Origin: Limnohabitans sp.
GTDB lineage: Bacteria; Pseudomonadota; Gammaproteobacteria; Burkholderiales; Burkholderiaceae_C
Reading direction: 5' to 3'
DNA length: 7,668 bases
Assembly: GCA_018883305.1 (NCBI GenBank)
Contig: VEQI01000156.1
Span: forward strand, 1-7,668
A program made the position numbers and the translations under genes. The stretch's first letter is position 1. Each line of letters opens with the position of its first letter. Under the pieces are notes generated by a model. It worked only from the letters and a program-made list of their open reading frames with translations, was not told where the DNA came from and did no database searches. This document shows positions 1 to 6,987 of this stretch, piece after piece.

Positions 1-604
1 CCACCACAAAGGCCGTGCCCTGCTCACGGGCCAGCGCCAGCATCAGGTCCCACACCTTGTCCGCCGTGCCACGGTCCAGGTTGCCAGTAGGCTCATCGGC
101 CAGGACACAAGCCGGCCGGGTCACCAGGGCGCGCGCCAAGGCCACCCGCTGGCGTTCGCCCCCCGACAGCTCGGCAGGACGGTGCAAGGCCCGCTCAGCC
201 AGCCCGACAGCGGCCAGCAGGGCATCTGCTTGCTCACCGGCCTGCTGACGGTCCTCACGCCGAATCCACAGCGGCATGGCCACATTGTCACGAGCGGAGA
301 ACTCGGGTAACAGGTGATGAAATTGGTAGACAAAGCCCAGATGCTGATTGCGCAAACGGCCTATGGCCGTTGCAGACAGGCCCGCCAACGGCTGACCCAT
401 CAAGGTCACGTGTCCACTGCTGGGTTGATCCAGACCGCCCAACAAATGCAGCAACGTGCTCTTGCCAGACCCAGAGGCACCCACAATGGCCACCGTCTCG
501 CCCGCGCGAACTTCCAGGTCCACCCCGGCCAGCACCGTCACATCCAGCGCGCCTTCCTGAAAGCGACGACCCACACCCGAGGCCTGCAACACCCGATCAT
601 TCAT
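1..604 (-). CDS. lolD: LolD, ATPase of the lipoprotein-releasing ABC transporter (3' end cut by window edge)
   Basis: Cytoplasmic ATPase that powers LolC/E extraction of mature lipoproteins from the inner membrane for transfer to LolA. Seen over 201 codons: Walker A GASGSGKST (residues 42-50), Q-loop with the LolD-like stretch YQFHHLLPEF (Q94), ABC signature LSGGE (146-150) and Walker B VLADE (167-171) followed by PTGNLD. The H-loop histidine and the last roughly 25-30 residues lie beyond the left edge, judging by the usual 225-235 residues of the family. The ATG at 604 follows a GGAGG (618-614 on the minus strand) at 9-base spacing and overlaps the end of the permease gene by 8 bases, so the two are probably translationally coupled. 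Other MacB-type ATPases resemble this protein, but the HHLLPEF stretch and the LolC partner favour LolD. Confidence 0.95.
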   Translation of the reverse strand, partial: MNDRVLQASGVGRRFQEGALDVTVLAGVDLEVRAGETVAIVGASGSGKSTLLHLLGGLDQPSSGHVTLMGQPLAGLSATAIGRLRNQHLGFVYQFHHLLPEFSARDNVAMPLWIRREDRQQAGEQADALLAAVGLAERALHRPAELSGGERQRVALARALVTRPACVLADEPTGNLDRGTADKVWDLMLALAREQGTAFVV

Positions 605-1862
605 AGCGCAGGGCCTCCGCCGGCTGCACCCGGCTGGCACGCCAGCTGGGGTAAAGGGTGGCCAACAGGGCCAGCAGCAGCGCCAGCACCACCACCGGTC
701 CAATGTCGGCCCACTGCGGGTCACTGGGCATGCGGCTGATCAGGTAAATGTCTTGCGGCAGGAACCGCAGCCCCAATGCCCGCTCAATGGCTGGCACGAT
801 GACATCGATGTTGAAGGCCACCACCAACCCCAGCAGCAGCCCACTCAACGTGCCCACCACGCCCACCAGCGCGCCTTGCACCATGAACACGCCCATGATG
901 GAGCCCGGGGAGGCCCCCAGGGTGCGCAAAATGGCGATGTCGGATTGCTTGTCCGTCACCGTCATCACCAGCGTGCTGACCAGATTGAAGGCGGCCACCG
1001 CCACGATGAGGGTCAGGATGATGAACATCATGCGTTTTTCAATCTGCACGGCGGCAAACCAGTTGCGGTTCTGGCGCGTCCAGTCGCGCACAGCCAGCAG
1101 GGGATCAATCTGCAAGGACAGCTCGGAAGCGACGGCACGGGCCTGCTGAGCATCCCGAAGCTTCAGGCGCAAACCGTTGGGACCTTCCAGCCGCAACAGG
1201 CGTTGCGCATCGTCGATCTGCATCACGGCCAGCGTGGCGTCAAACTCATAGTGGCCGGTGTCGATCAGGCCCAGCACGTCCAGTTGTTTGAGCCTGGGTA
1301 GCACCCCCGCCGGCGTGACCTGCCCGCCAGGCGCCACCAAGGTCACCCGATCCCCCACGCGCACGCCCATTTGCCGCGCAATTTCCACCCCCAGCACCAC
1401 GCCAAAGCCACCTGGCGCCCAACCCGCCCGAAGCGTGGGGGGCAACAAAGCCGCGTAGTCCGCCACACCCCGCTCCTGCACGGGGTCGATGCCGCGCACC
1501 ACCACTCCCCGCATCTCTTCACCGCGTGCCAGGAGCGCTTGCGCCGTGACGTAGGGCGCCACGGCCACCACCTCGGCGTGCTGGCGCAATCGCTGGGTCA
1601 GCGCGTCGGTCTCCAGCAGGGCGCCACCATCGCGCGCCACCACCTCGGCGTGCGAGAGCACAGACAGCATGCGCTCGCGCACCTCCTTTTGAAAGCCGTT
1701 CATCACGCTGAGGACGATGATGAGCGCGGCCACACCCAGGCAAATGCCCAGCATCGACACGCCCGAAATGAAGGAGATGAAGCCGTTGCGACGCGTAGCG
1801 CGGCCGGCGCGCGTATAGCGCCAGCCCAGCACGAGTTCGTAGGGTATGCGGGTAAAGGACAT
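597..1862 (-). CDS. lolC: LolC/LolE-type permease of the lipoprotein-releasing system
   Basis: Inner-membrane permease working with LolD to release outer-membrane lipoproteins. The 421-residue protein has the family layout: an N-terminal cytoplasmic stretch (PYELVLGWRYTRAG, 7-20), a first membrane helix (about 30-54), a large periplasmic domain (about 55-275), then helices at about 278-302, 325-350 and 386-404. The motif SDIAILRTLGAS after helix 2 is the FtsX/MacB-type segment that contacts the ATPase. Length is close to E. coli LolC and LolE (about 400-413). I chose ATG 1862 because homologues begin shortly before the PYEL..GWRYTRA block, although no good ribosome site precedes it. ATG 1886 (8 residues longer) has a GGGGGTGA about 10-12 bases upstream and is a real alternative. 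Only one permease gene is visible next to lolD, so it may act as a homodimer (a LolF-like arrangement); this is inference. Confidence 0.92.
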   Translation of the reverse strand: MSFTRIPYELVLGWRYTRAGRATRRNGFISFISGVSMLGICLGVAALIIVLSVMNGFQKEVRERMLSVLSHAEVVARDGGALLETDALTQRLRQHAEVVAVAPYVTAQALLARGEEMRGVVVRGIDPVQERGVADYAALLPPTLRAGWAPGGFGVVLGVEIARQMGVRVGDRVTLVAPGGQVTPAGVLPRLKQLDVLGLIDTGHYEFDATLAVMQIDDAQRLLRLEGPNGLRLKLRDAQQARAVASELSLQIDPLLAVRDWTRQNRNWFAAVQIEKRMMFIILTLIVAVAAFNLVSTLVMTVTDKQSDIAILRTLGASPGSIMGVFMVQGALVGVVGTLSGLLLGLVVAFNIDVIVPAIERALGLRFLPQDIYLISRMPSDPQWADIGPVVVLALLLALLATLYPSWRASRVQPAEALRYE

Positions 1863-1876
1863 GGTCTTGGGGGGAG

Positions 1877-1896
1877 ATTGTGGCATCAAGGACAAT
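1877..1896. promoter_or_regulatory. Candidate divergent promoter core with facing -10-like hexamers
   Basis: The short gap between the divergent lol and rpfE-type/recJ units holds a 5-base inverted repeat, ATTGT (1877-1881) and ACAAT (1892-1896), with 10 bases between the arms. Read on the plus strand the right arm is GACAAT (1891-1896), with a TTGGGG (1867-1872) 18 bases upstream as a partial -35. Read on the minus strand the left arm is CACAAT (1882-1877), with no convincing -35. Both could be -10 elements. Transcription from GACAAT would begin close to the GTG at 1904. The minus-strand one would begin near 1870, just before ATG 1862. The assignment is by pattern only. Confidence 0.35.
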
Positions 1897-1903
1897 CACC
1901 CCC

Positions 1904-2866
1904 GTGATCGCCGCTACCACCGTTCTCCTCGGGCACGCCCTGCCCCCTGCCGACAGCCCCGACATGCACGCGGCGCTGGCCGCGCTCCCTCTGCCGTTTC
2001 TGCGGGGGTGGTTGAGGCGCAGTGTGTGTCAACGAACCGATACGTCGCAGCCAGAGGACTTGGCGTTGCCGCTGGAGCGGGCCTGGGCAGACACCCTGGG
2101 CTGGCCGACCCCATCGCCCTTTCCCTGGGCTGCCCTGGCCGCCCGGGCACGCCAGGATTTGCCCGCCACGCAGACCGCCCAGGCCTGGGCCTTCATCACC
2201 CTGTGCCATTGGCAGGTGGGCAATGGCCAATTCACGCTGTTGGACAGCGGCCCCCTTCGCGTTGAAGAATCCGATGCCTTGTTGCAGGTGATGCGCCCGT
2301 ATTTTGAGGAAGACGGCATCACCCTGTACCCGCACCGCCCTGGCCAGTGGCTGGCTTGTTCGCCGTTGTTCGATGACCTGCCCAGCGCCAGTCTGACGCG
2401 TGTGCTGGGCCTGCCCATCGAGCCCTGGTTACTAGGCGCCCAGTTACCCGCGCTCACGCCCGCCATCCGAACCCTGCGCCGTTTGCAAAACGAGATGCAA
2501 ATGTTGCTGTATCAGCACCCGATCAATGAGACTCGAGGCACGCCTGTGAACTCGATCTGGATCGAGGGCTGTGGTCGTTTGGGTGGCGTCACCCCACCAC
2601 CCCATGAGCCCAGACCGCCAGTGGAGGTGCTCGACGATTTGCGCGAGCCCTGGTTACTGCGTGATGCCCAACGTTGGGCCCAGGCCTGGACTCGGCTCGA
2701 TGCCGACATTCTGCCGGCACTGCTCACCCCCCCCGGTGCACGAGTCGTGTGGTGTGGCCAGCGGCAGGCGCGCTGGTGGACTCATCAGCCCCCGCCCACC
2801 CTGGAGCGCCTTCGCCGATGGTTTCGCTCCCCGACACCGGCAGAGGTCCTGGCATGCGATGTCTGA
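1904..2866 (+). CDS. RpfE-type protein (recJ-linked; sometimes annotated as phosphoglycerate mutase-like)
   Basis: A protein of about 320 residues whose conserved blocks I recognise from the family called 'regulatory protein, RpfE type', found beside recJ in many beta- and gammaproteobacteria, including the Xanthomonas rpf region. Visible blocks: CHWQVG (101-106), MRPYFEEDGITLY (130-142), LRRLQNEMQMLLYQHPIN (191-208) and PVNSIWIEGCGRL (214-226). The N-terminal half is more divergent. No signal peptide or membrane helix is evident, so it is probably cytoplasmic. Some databases call relatives cofactor-independent phosphoglycerate mutases; I see no metal-binding active-site motif that proves this. 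The start is uncertain: GTG 1904 has AAGGA (1888-1892) 11 bases upstream and a -10-like GACAAT 7 bases upstream. GTG 1880 has GGAG only 3 bases upstream. ATG 1964 would remove conserved N-terminal sequence. The end overlaps recJ by 13 bases, implying coupled translation. Biochemical role unknown. Confidence 0.82.
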   Translation: MIAATTVLLGHALPPADSPDMHAALAALPLPFLRGWLRRSVCQRTDTSQPEDLALPLERAWADTLGWPTPSPFPWAALAARARQDLPATQTAQAWAFITLCHWQVGNGQFTLLDSGPLRVEESDALLQVMRPYFEEDGITLYPHRPGQWLACSPLFDDLPSASLTRVLGLPIEPWLLGAQLPALTPAIRTLRRLQNEMQMLLYQHPINETRGTPVNSIWIEGCGRLGGVTPPPHEPRPPVEVLDDLREPWLLRDAQRWAQAWTRLDADILPALLTPPGARVVWCGQRQARWWTHQPPPTLERLRRWFRSPTPAEVLACDV

Positions 2867-4569
2867 AGCGTGACGTACCGCCTCGCAGCGTCTGGGCACT
2901 GGAACAGGCGGGCGTGCATCCCTTGCTGGCGCAGTTGTTCGCGGCCCGTGGCGTGACGCATCCACAGGAACTGGATCCGCAGTTGCAGCACCTGCTGCCG
3001 CCCCAGCAATTGCTCGGCGCCGAGGCCGCCGCCCGGTTACTGGCCGACGCCATCGAGCAACAGCAGCACCTGTGCATCGTGGCCGACTACGACTGCGACG
3101 GCGCCACCGCGTGTGCCGTGGGTGTGCGCGGCCTGCGGCTGTTGGGTGCTACCCAGGTGAGCTTCGTGGTGCCAGATCGGCAAGTCGATGGCTATGGCCT
3201 CACCCCGCCCATCTCAGAGCGCGTGCACTTGCTGGGCGCCCAGGTACTGATCACGGTGGATAACGGTATTGCCAGCCTGGAAGGCGTGGCCCGCGCGCAG
3301 GCGTTGGGCATGCAAGTCCTGGTGACCGACCACCACTTGCCAGGCCCCACCTTGCCCAGTGCCGAAGTCATCGTCAACCCCAATCAGCCGGGCTGCCCAT
3401 TCGAGAGCAAGCATCTGGCAGGCGTGGGGGTGATGTTCTACGTGCTGATGGCCTTGCGCGCCGAACAACGGCGCCGGGGCCACCATGTACCTGGCCAGGA
3501 ACCACGCCTGGACACGCTGTTGCCGCTGGTCGCGCTGGGCACCGTGGCCGACGTGGTTCGGCTGGATGCCAACAACCGGCGTCTGGTGGCGCAAGGCCTG
3601 AGCCGTGTGCGCAAAGGCCTGCTGCCCCCCGGCATGGCGGCTTTGTTTGAGGTTTCCGGTCGGGACGTTCGTCGCGCCAGCAGTCAGGATTTTGGCTTCG
3701 CGGTGGGTCCACGGTTGAACGCCGCCGGCCGCCTCTCGGACATGACCCTGGGCATCGAATGTCTGCTCACCGACGACCCGGCTCGGGGCCGTGAGCTGGC
3801 CATGGCACTGGACCGCATCAACCGGGAACGGCGCGAGCTGGAAAACGACATGCGCGAGCAGGCGCTGGCACGGGCCGACGCCTTGTTGCAAGCCGATGGC
3901 ACCCCACCGGCCGCCTTGAGCGTGTTCAACCCCGATTTTCACGAAGGCGTGGTGGGCATCGTGGCCTCGCGTCTGAAAGACCAGCATCATCGTCCCTGCT
4001 TTGTCTTTGCGCGCAGTGAGTCGACCGTGCATGGGCCCGTTCTCAAAGGATCGGGGCGCTCCATTGCGGGCTTTCATCTGCGCGACGCCCTGGACTTGCT
4101 GAGCAAACGCCGGCCCGGCGTGTTGCTGCAATTCGGCGGACATGCGATGGCTGCCGGTTGCTCGATTGCCCCCGATCGGCTGCAGGATTTCACCCAAGGT
4201 CTGCAAGAGATTGCCTCGGAATGGCTGGACACCGCCCAACTCACACGCAGCCTGGACACCGACGGCCCGCTGGCCCCCGAACACCGTCGCCCGGACGTGG
4301 TAGCCCTGCTGCAGCAAGAGGTGTGGGGACAAGGCTTCGCTGCCCCCACCTTTTGTGACACGCTAGAAGTGACGGGCCAACGCGTGGTGGGTGAACGCCA
4401 CCTCTCACTCCGGTTGCGGCATCAAGGGCACGCCGTGGACGGCATCTGGTTCGGTCGCACCGACCCCCTGCCGCCGCAAGCCACCCTGGCGTACCGTCTT
4501 GACATGGACGAATGGCAAGGCACGCGTCGGGTCCGGTTCGTGATTGAGGGTGAAGCCAGCGAGACTTAG
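2854..4569 (+). CDS. recJ: RecJ, single-strand-DNA-specific 5'-3' exonuclease
   Basis: Degrades single-stranded DNA 5' to 3' in RecF-pathway recombination, mismatch repair and base-excision repair. The protein is 571 residues (E. coli RecJ is 577). DHH-domain motifs are all present: DYDCDG (D78, D80, D82), VDNGI (135-139) and TDHH (158-161). The linker helix and DHHA1 domain follow, with GRSIAGFHLRDAL and the GGHAMAAG motif (GGH at 428-430). The C-terminal OB-like domain ends in RVRFVIEGE. I chose ATG 2854, preceded by AGAGG (2842-2846) at 7-base spacing, because it gives the usual N-terminus with RDVPPR at residues 6-11. Longer in-frame starts would run back through the RpfE-type gene. The 13-base overlap with that gene suggests coupled expression. 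The second motif residue is Cys in DYDCDG where many RecJ proteins have Ala; the metal-binding aspartates are intact, so activity should be normal. Confidence 0.97.
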   Translation: MRCLKRDVPPRSVWALEQAGVHPLLAQLFAARGVTHPQELDPQLQHLLPPQQLLGAEAAARLLADAIEQQQHLCIVADYDCDGATACAVGVRGLRLLGATQVSFVVPDRQVDGYGLTPPISERVHLLGAQVLITVDNGIASLEGVARAQALGMQVLVTDHHLPGPTLPSAEVIVNPNQPGCPFESKHLAGVGVMFYVLMALRAEQRRRGHHVPGQEPRLDTLLPLVALGTVADVVRLDANNRRLVAQGLSRVRKGLLPPGMAALFEVSGRDVRRASSQDFGFAVGPRLNAAGRLSDMTLGIECLLTDDPARGRELAMALDRINRERRELENDMREQALARADALLQADGTPPAALSVFNPDFHEGVVGIVASRLKDQHHRPCFVFARSESTVHGPVLKGSGRSIAGFHLRDALDLLSKRRPGVLLQFGGHAMAAGCSIAPDRLQDFTQGLQEIASEWLDTAQLTRSLDTDGPLAPEHRRPDVVALLQQEVWGQGFAAPTFCDTLEVTGQRVVGERHLSLRLRHQGHAVDGIWFGRTDPLPPQATLAYRLDMDEWQGTRRVRFVIEGEASET

Positions 4570-4579
4570 TCGGGCACCG

Positions 4580-4585
4580 TAAAAT
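4580..4585 (+). promoter_or_regulatory. Candidate -10 hexamer (TAAAAT) for the rnm-DMT-yciO unit
   Basis: TAAAAT lies in the 22-base gap after the recJ stop and ends 6 bases before the GTG start at 4592. No -35 match is seen at 16-18 bases, because that position falls in the recJ coding end. If used, transcription would begin at or just before the start codon and give a leaderless mRNA. Read-through from recJ is also possible, since no terminator hairpin is seen. Confidence 0.3.
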
Positions 4586-4591
4586 CACACC

Positions 4592-5443
4592 GTGTCTATC
4601 CTCAATGCCGACCTGCACTGCCACTCCGTGGTGTCTGACGGGACGCTCACCCCCGAAGTTCTGGCCCAGCGCGCCAAAGACCTGGGTGTGGAGCTGTGGG
4701 CGTTGACCGACCACGACGAGGTGGGTGGCCAGCACCGTGCGGCGGCAGCCGCGCGTGCCCTTTCGCTGCCTTACCTCACAGGCACCGAAATTTCCGTCAG
4801 CTTTGCCAACAAAACCGTCCACATCGTTGGCCTGGGCTTTGATGCGGACAACCCCCAACTCGTCCAAGGTCTTCGAGCCACGCGCGGTGGTCGCGACGTG
4901 CGCGCGCAAGAAATGGCCGATCAACTGGCGATGGTGGGCATCCCGGGCAGTTTTGAAGGCGCCCTGAAGTACGCCGGTAACCCCGAACTGATTTCACGCA
5001 CCCACTTCGCCCGCTTCCTGGTGGAAACCGGCGTATGCAAAGACACCCCCGAGGTGTTCCGCAAATACCTGACCGAAGGCAAACCAGGCTTTGTGCCGCA
5101 CCGATGGGCCACGTTGTCCAATGCGGTGCGCTGGATCACTCAAGCCGGTGGTGTGGCCGTTATCGCCCATCCTGCACGCTATGGCTTCACGGCCAATGAA
5201 GAGTTTGCCCTCTTCAGCGAGTTCAAGGCCCACGGCGGCACGGCCGTGGAGGTGGTCACGGGCAGTCACTCCAGCGCGGATGCCGTCACTTACGCCGACA
5301 TGGCGCGTGAGTTTCAGCTCGCCGCCTCACGCGGCAGCGACTTTCATAGCCCGGATGAAAGCCACACCGACTTGGGCCAGCTGCCCTGGTTGCCTGGCGA
5401 CCTGCAACCCGTGTGGGAGTTGCTCAGCGACCGCATCCAATGA
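4592..5443 (+). CDS. rnm: PHP-domain phosphoesterase, YciV/RNase AM type (3',5'-nucleoside bisphosphate phosphatase family)
   Basis: A PHP-fold metal-dependent phosphoesterase of 283 residues. Characterised relatives remove the 3' phosphate from 3',5'-nucleoside bisphosphates such as pAp (Chromobacterium violaceum enzyme) or act as a 5'-3' exonuclease on short RNA and rRNA 5' ends (E. coli RNase AM/YciV). All expected metal ligands are visible: DLHCHS (H9, H11), SDG (D16), TDHDE (H41), GTEIS (E66), VHIVGLG (H77), ISRTHFA (H138), IAHPARY (H193) and GSDFH (D250, H252). The start is GTG 4592, giving ADLHCHS at residues 6-12, a normal position for the first motif. No Shine-Dalgarno sequence precedes it. 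The gene follows recJ after 22 bases and overlaps the transporter gene by ATGA. The specific substrate cannot be read from sequence, but the pattern fits the YciV/NBP branch better than the DNA polymerase or histidinol-phosphatase PHP branches. Confidence 0.9.
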   Translation: MSILNADLHCHSVVSDGTLTPEVLAQRAKDLGVELWALTDHDEVGGQHRAAAAARALSLPYLTGTEISVSFANKTVHIVGLGFDADNPQLVQGLRATRGGRDVRAQEMADQLAMVGIPGSFEGALKYAGNPELISRTHFARFLVETGVCKDTPEVFRKYLTEGKPGFVPHRWATLSNAVRWITQAGGVAVIAHPARYGFTANEEFALFSEFKAHGGTAVEVVTGSHSSADAVTYADMAREFQLAASRGSDFHSPDESHTDLGQLPWLPGDLQPVWELLSDRIQ

Positions 5444-6336
5444 GTGGCCCCGCCGGCCAACCTGCCGCCTTGAGGTCAGGCGTTGCCTTTGCGGTGATGG
5501 CCATGGCCTGCTTTGCTGTCATGGACGTTACCAACAAGGTCCTGGTCGCTGGTATGCCGCTGCTGATGGCCTTGTGGTTTCGCTACATCTTTCAAGCGGC
5601 CGCCACCACATTGGCCATCCTGCCGCGCCGCGGTTGGGCCCTGTTTCACACCCAGCAGCCCTGGCGGCACTTGTTGCGCGGGGTGTTGCTGTTCTTGTGC
5701 AGCTTGCTGGCGTTTATCAATTTGCAGCACATGCCCGTGGCAGAGTTCACCGCCATCGGCATGCTCACCCCGCTGGCCGTGACGGTGCTGGCGCGGTTTT
5801 TCCTGCAAGAGCATGTCTCCCCGCTGCGCTGGGTGCTGATTCTGGGCGGGATGTCTGGCGCCTTGCTGATTGTGAAGCCCGGCACGCAAATGTCCTTGTC
5901 CACCGCCTGGCTGCCGCTGTTGATGGTGATGGTGTATGCCAGCTTTCAAGTGCTCACCAGTCTGATGGCCCGCACGGAAGAACCGGTCACGCTGCATTTT
6001 TATACCGGCTGGATCGGCACGGCCATTGCCTCGGTGCTGGTGCTGGGCTGGTGGACCACCGACCTGAGTGTGTCGCAATGGGCGATGCTGCTGGTGCTGG
6101 GTGTGGCAGGCACCTTGGGCCATTACCTGCTGATCCTGGCCTTTGCTCGTGCACCGGCCTCCAGCGTCACGCCTTTTCTCTACACAGGCATTGCCTTCGC
6201 CTCCTTTGGCGGCTGGCTGGTGTTCACCCACATCCCGGATTCACTGGCCCTGTTGGGCATGCTGCTGATCGTAGGATGTGGCTTGCTGGCGGGTTGGCTC
6301 AATGTCCGTGAGCAACGCATTGGCACTTCTCACTGA
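5440..6336 (+). CDS. DMT-superfamily (EamA) inner-membrane transporter
   Basis: A 298-residue membrane protein with two EamA repeats, roughly residues 12-145 and 160-290, and about ten hydrophobic helices. Typical features include GVAFAVMAMACFAVMDVTNK at the start, the RYIFQ segment after helix 2, FTAIGMLTPL in the first repeat and the TPFLYTGIAFASFGGWLVF stretch in the second. DMT proteins of this layout export or exchange small metabolites; the substrate cannot be inferred. The start at ATG 5440 overlaps the upstream stop codon as ATGA, and no strong ribosome site is visible, so translation probably depends on coupling with the phosphoesterase gene. An in-frame upstream start at 5413 would add residues lying entirely inside the upstream gene and is less likely. 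It sits between the rnm and yciO homologues, genes that are adjacent in E. coli. Confidence 0.9.
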   Translation: MSGPAGQPAALRSGVAFAVMAMACFAVMDVTNKVLVAGMPLLMALWFRYIFQAAATTLAILPRRGWALFHTQQPWRHLLRGVLLFLCSLLAFINLQHMPVAEFTAIGMLTPLAVTVLARFFLQEHVSPLRWVLILGGMSGALLIVKPGTQMSLSTAWLPLLMVMVYASFQVLTSLMARTEEPVTLHFYTGWIGTAIASVLVLGWWTTDLSVSQWAMLLVLGVAGTLGHYLLILAFARAPASSVTPFLYTGIAFASFGGWLVFTHIPDSLALLGMLLIVGCGLLAGWLNVREQRIGTSH

Positions 6337-6348
6337 TTGTTCGACGCC

Positions 6349-6987
6349 ATGGCCCAGTTCCTGCACGTTCACCCCGACAACCCCCAGGCTCGCCTGCTCA
6401 AACAGGCCGTCCAATGGCTCGCCCGTGGCGAGGTGCTGGCCGTTCCCACCGACTCCAGCTACGCCCTGGCCTGCCACCTGGACGACAAGGCTGCGGTGGA
6501 GCAGTTGCGTCGTATTCGCGGCGTGGATGACAAGCACCACCTGACCCTGCTGTGCCGTGACTTGTCCGAACTGGCCCAGTTTGCACGCGTGGACAACCGA
6601 CAGTACCGCTTGCTGAAGGCGGCCACACCCGGGGCCTACACGTTCATCCTGGAAGCCAGCAAAGAGGTGCCCCGGCGTGTCAGCCACCCGCAACGCAAAA
6701 CCATCGGTCTGCGAGTGCCGGAGCACAAAGCGCTACAGGAACTGCTGGCTTTGCACGCGGCCCCCTTGCTGGCCACCACCCTGATCCTGCCGGGCGAAGA
6801 CCAACCCCTGAACGATCCAGAGCAGATTCGCGAACAACTGGAACACCAGATAGCCGCTGTGGTCGATGCCGGCGCCTGCCCTCTGGAGCCCACCACGGTG
6901 GTGGACCTCACCCCGATGGGCCAGGGCGATGACCCCCTCGTGGTACGTCTGGGCCGCGGTCGCCTGGACGTACTGGGCTTGGCCTGA
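6349..6987 (+). CDS. yciO: YciO-type Sua5/YrdC-fold protein (threonylcarbamoyl-AMP synthase family)
   Basis: A 212-residue protein closely resembling E. coli YciO (206 residues). It matches the YciO start (FxxxHPDNPQxRL, 4-16) and keeps PTDSSYAL (33-40), CRDLSEL (69-75), TPGAYTFIL (93-101), KEVPRR (105-110), RKTIGLRVP (116-124) and PTTVVDLT (around 183-190). The fold binds ATP and threonylcarbamoyl-AMP. TsaC/Sua5 use it to make the t6A precursor of tRNA, but E. coli YciO does not replace TsaC in the cell, so the role here is uncertain. The K-x-R...K-P motif of genuine TsaC/Sua5 is altered: the equivalent stretch reads RIRGVDDKHHLTLL (55-68). ATG 6349 fits homologues; TTG 6337 directly after the upstream stop is an alternative. 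The gene lies 12 bases after the transporter and has no clear ribosome site, so co-transcription is likely. Confidence 0.92.
   Translation: MAQFLHVHPDNPQARLLKQAVQWLARGEVLAVPTDSSYALACHLDDKAAVEQLRRIRGVDDKHHLTLLCRDLSELAQFARVDNRQYRLLKAATPGAYTFILEASKEVPRRVSHPQRKTIGLRVPEHKALQELLALHAAPLLATTLILPGEDQPLNDPEQIREQLEHQIAAVVDAGACPLEPTTVVDLTPMGQGDDPLVVRLGRGRLDVLGLA

Noticed and set aside
1371..1907. A 178-codon plus-strand open frame antisense to the lolC 5' half
   Set aside because: Composition is His/Arg/Gln-rich with no family resemblance, and lolC on the other strand explains the region fully.
2674..2853. Longer recJ start within the RpfE-type gene
   Set aside because: The extra 60 residues have no RecJ homology, and ATG 2854 has a good AGAGG site and the expected family N-terminus.
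3214..4332. A 372-codon open frame on the minus strand inside recJ
   Set aside because: It lies wholly antisense to a full-length recJ with all motifs. It is low-complexity, rich in His/Gln/Gly, with no recognisable domain, as expected for a GC-rich shadow frame.
5476..6231. A 251-codon minus-strand open frame antisense to the DMT transporter
   Set aside because: It is Gln/His/Gly-rich shadow sequence from complementing hydrophobic codons, with no motif.
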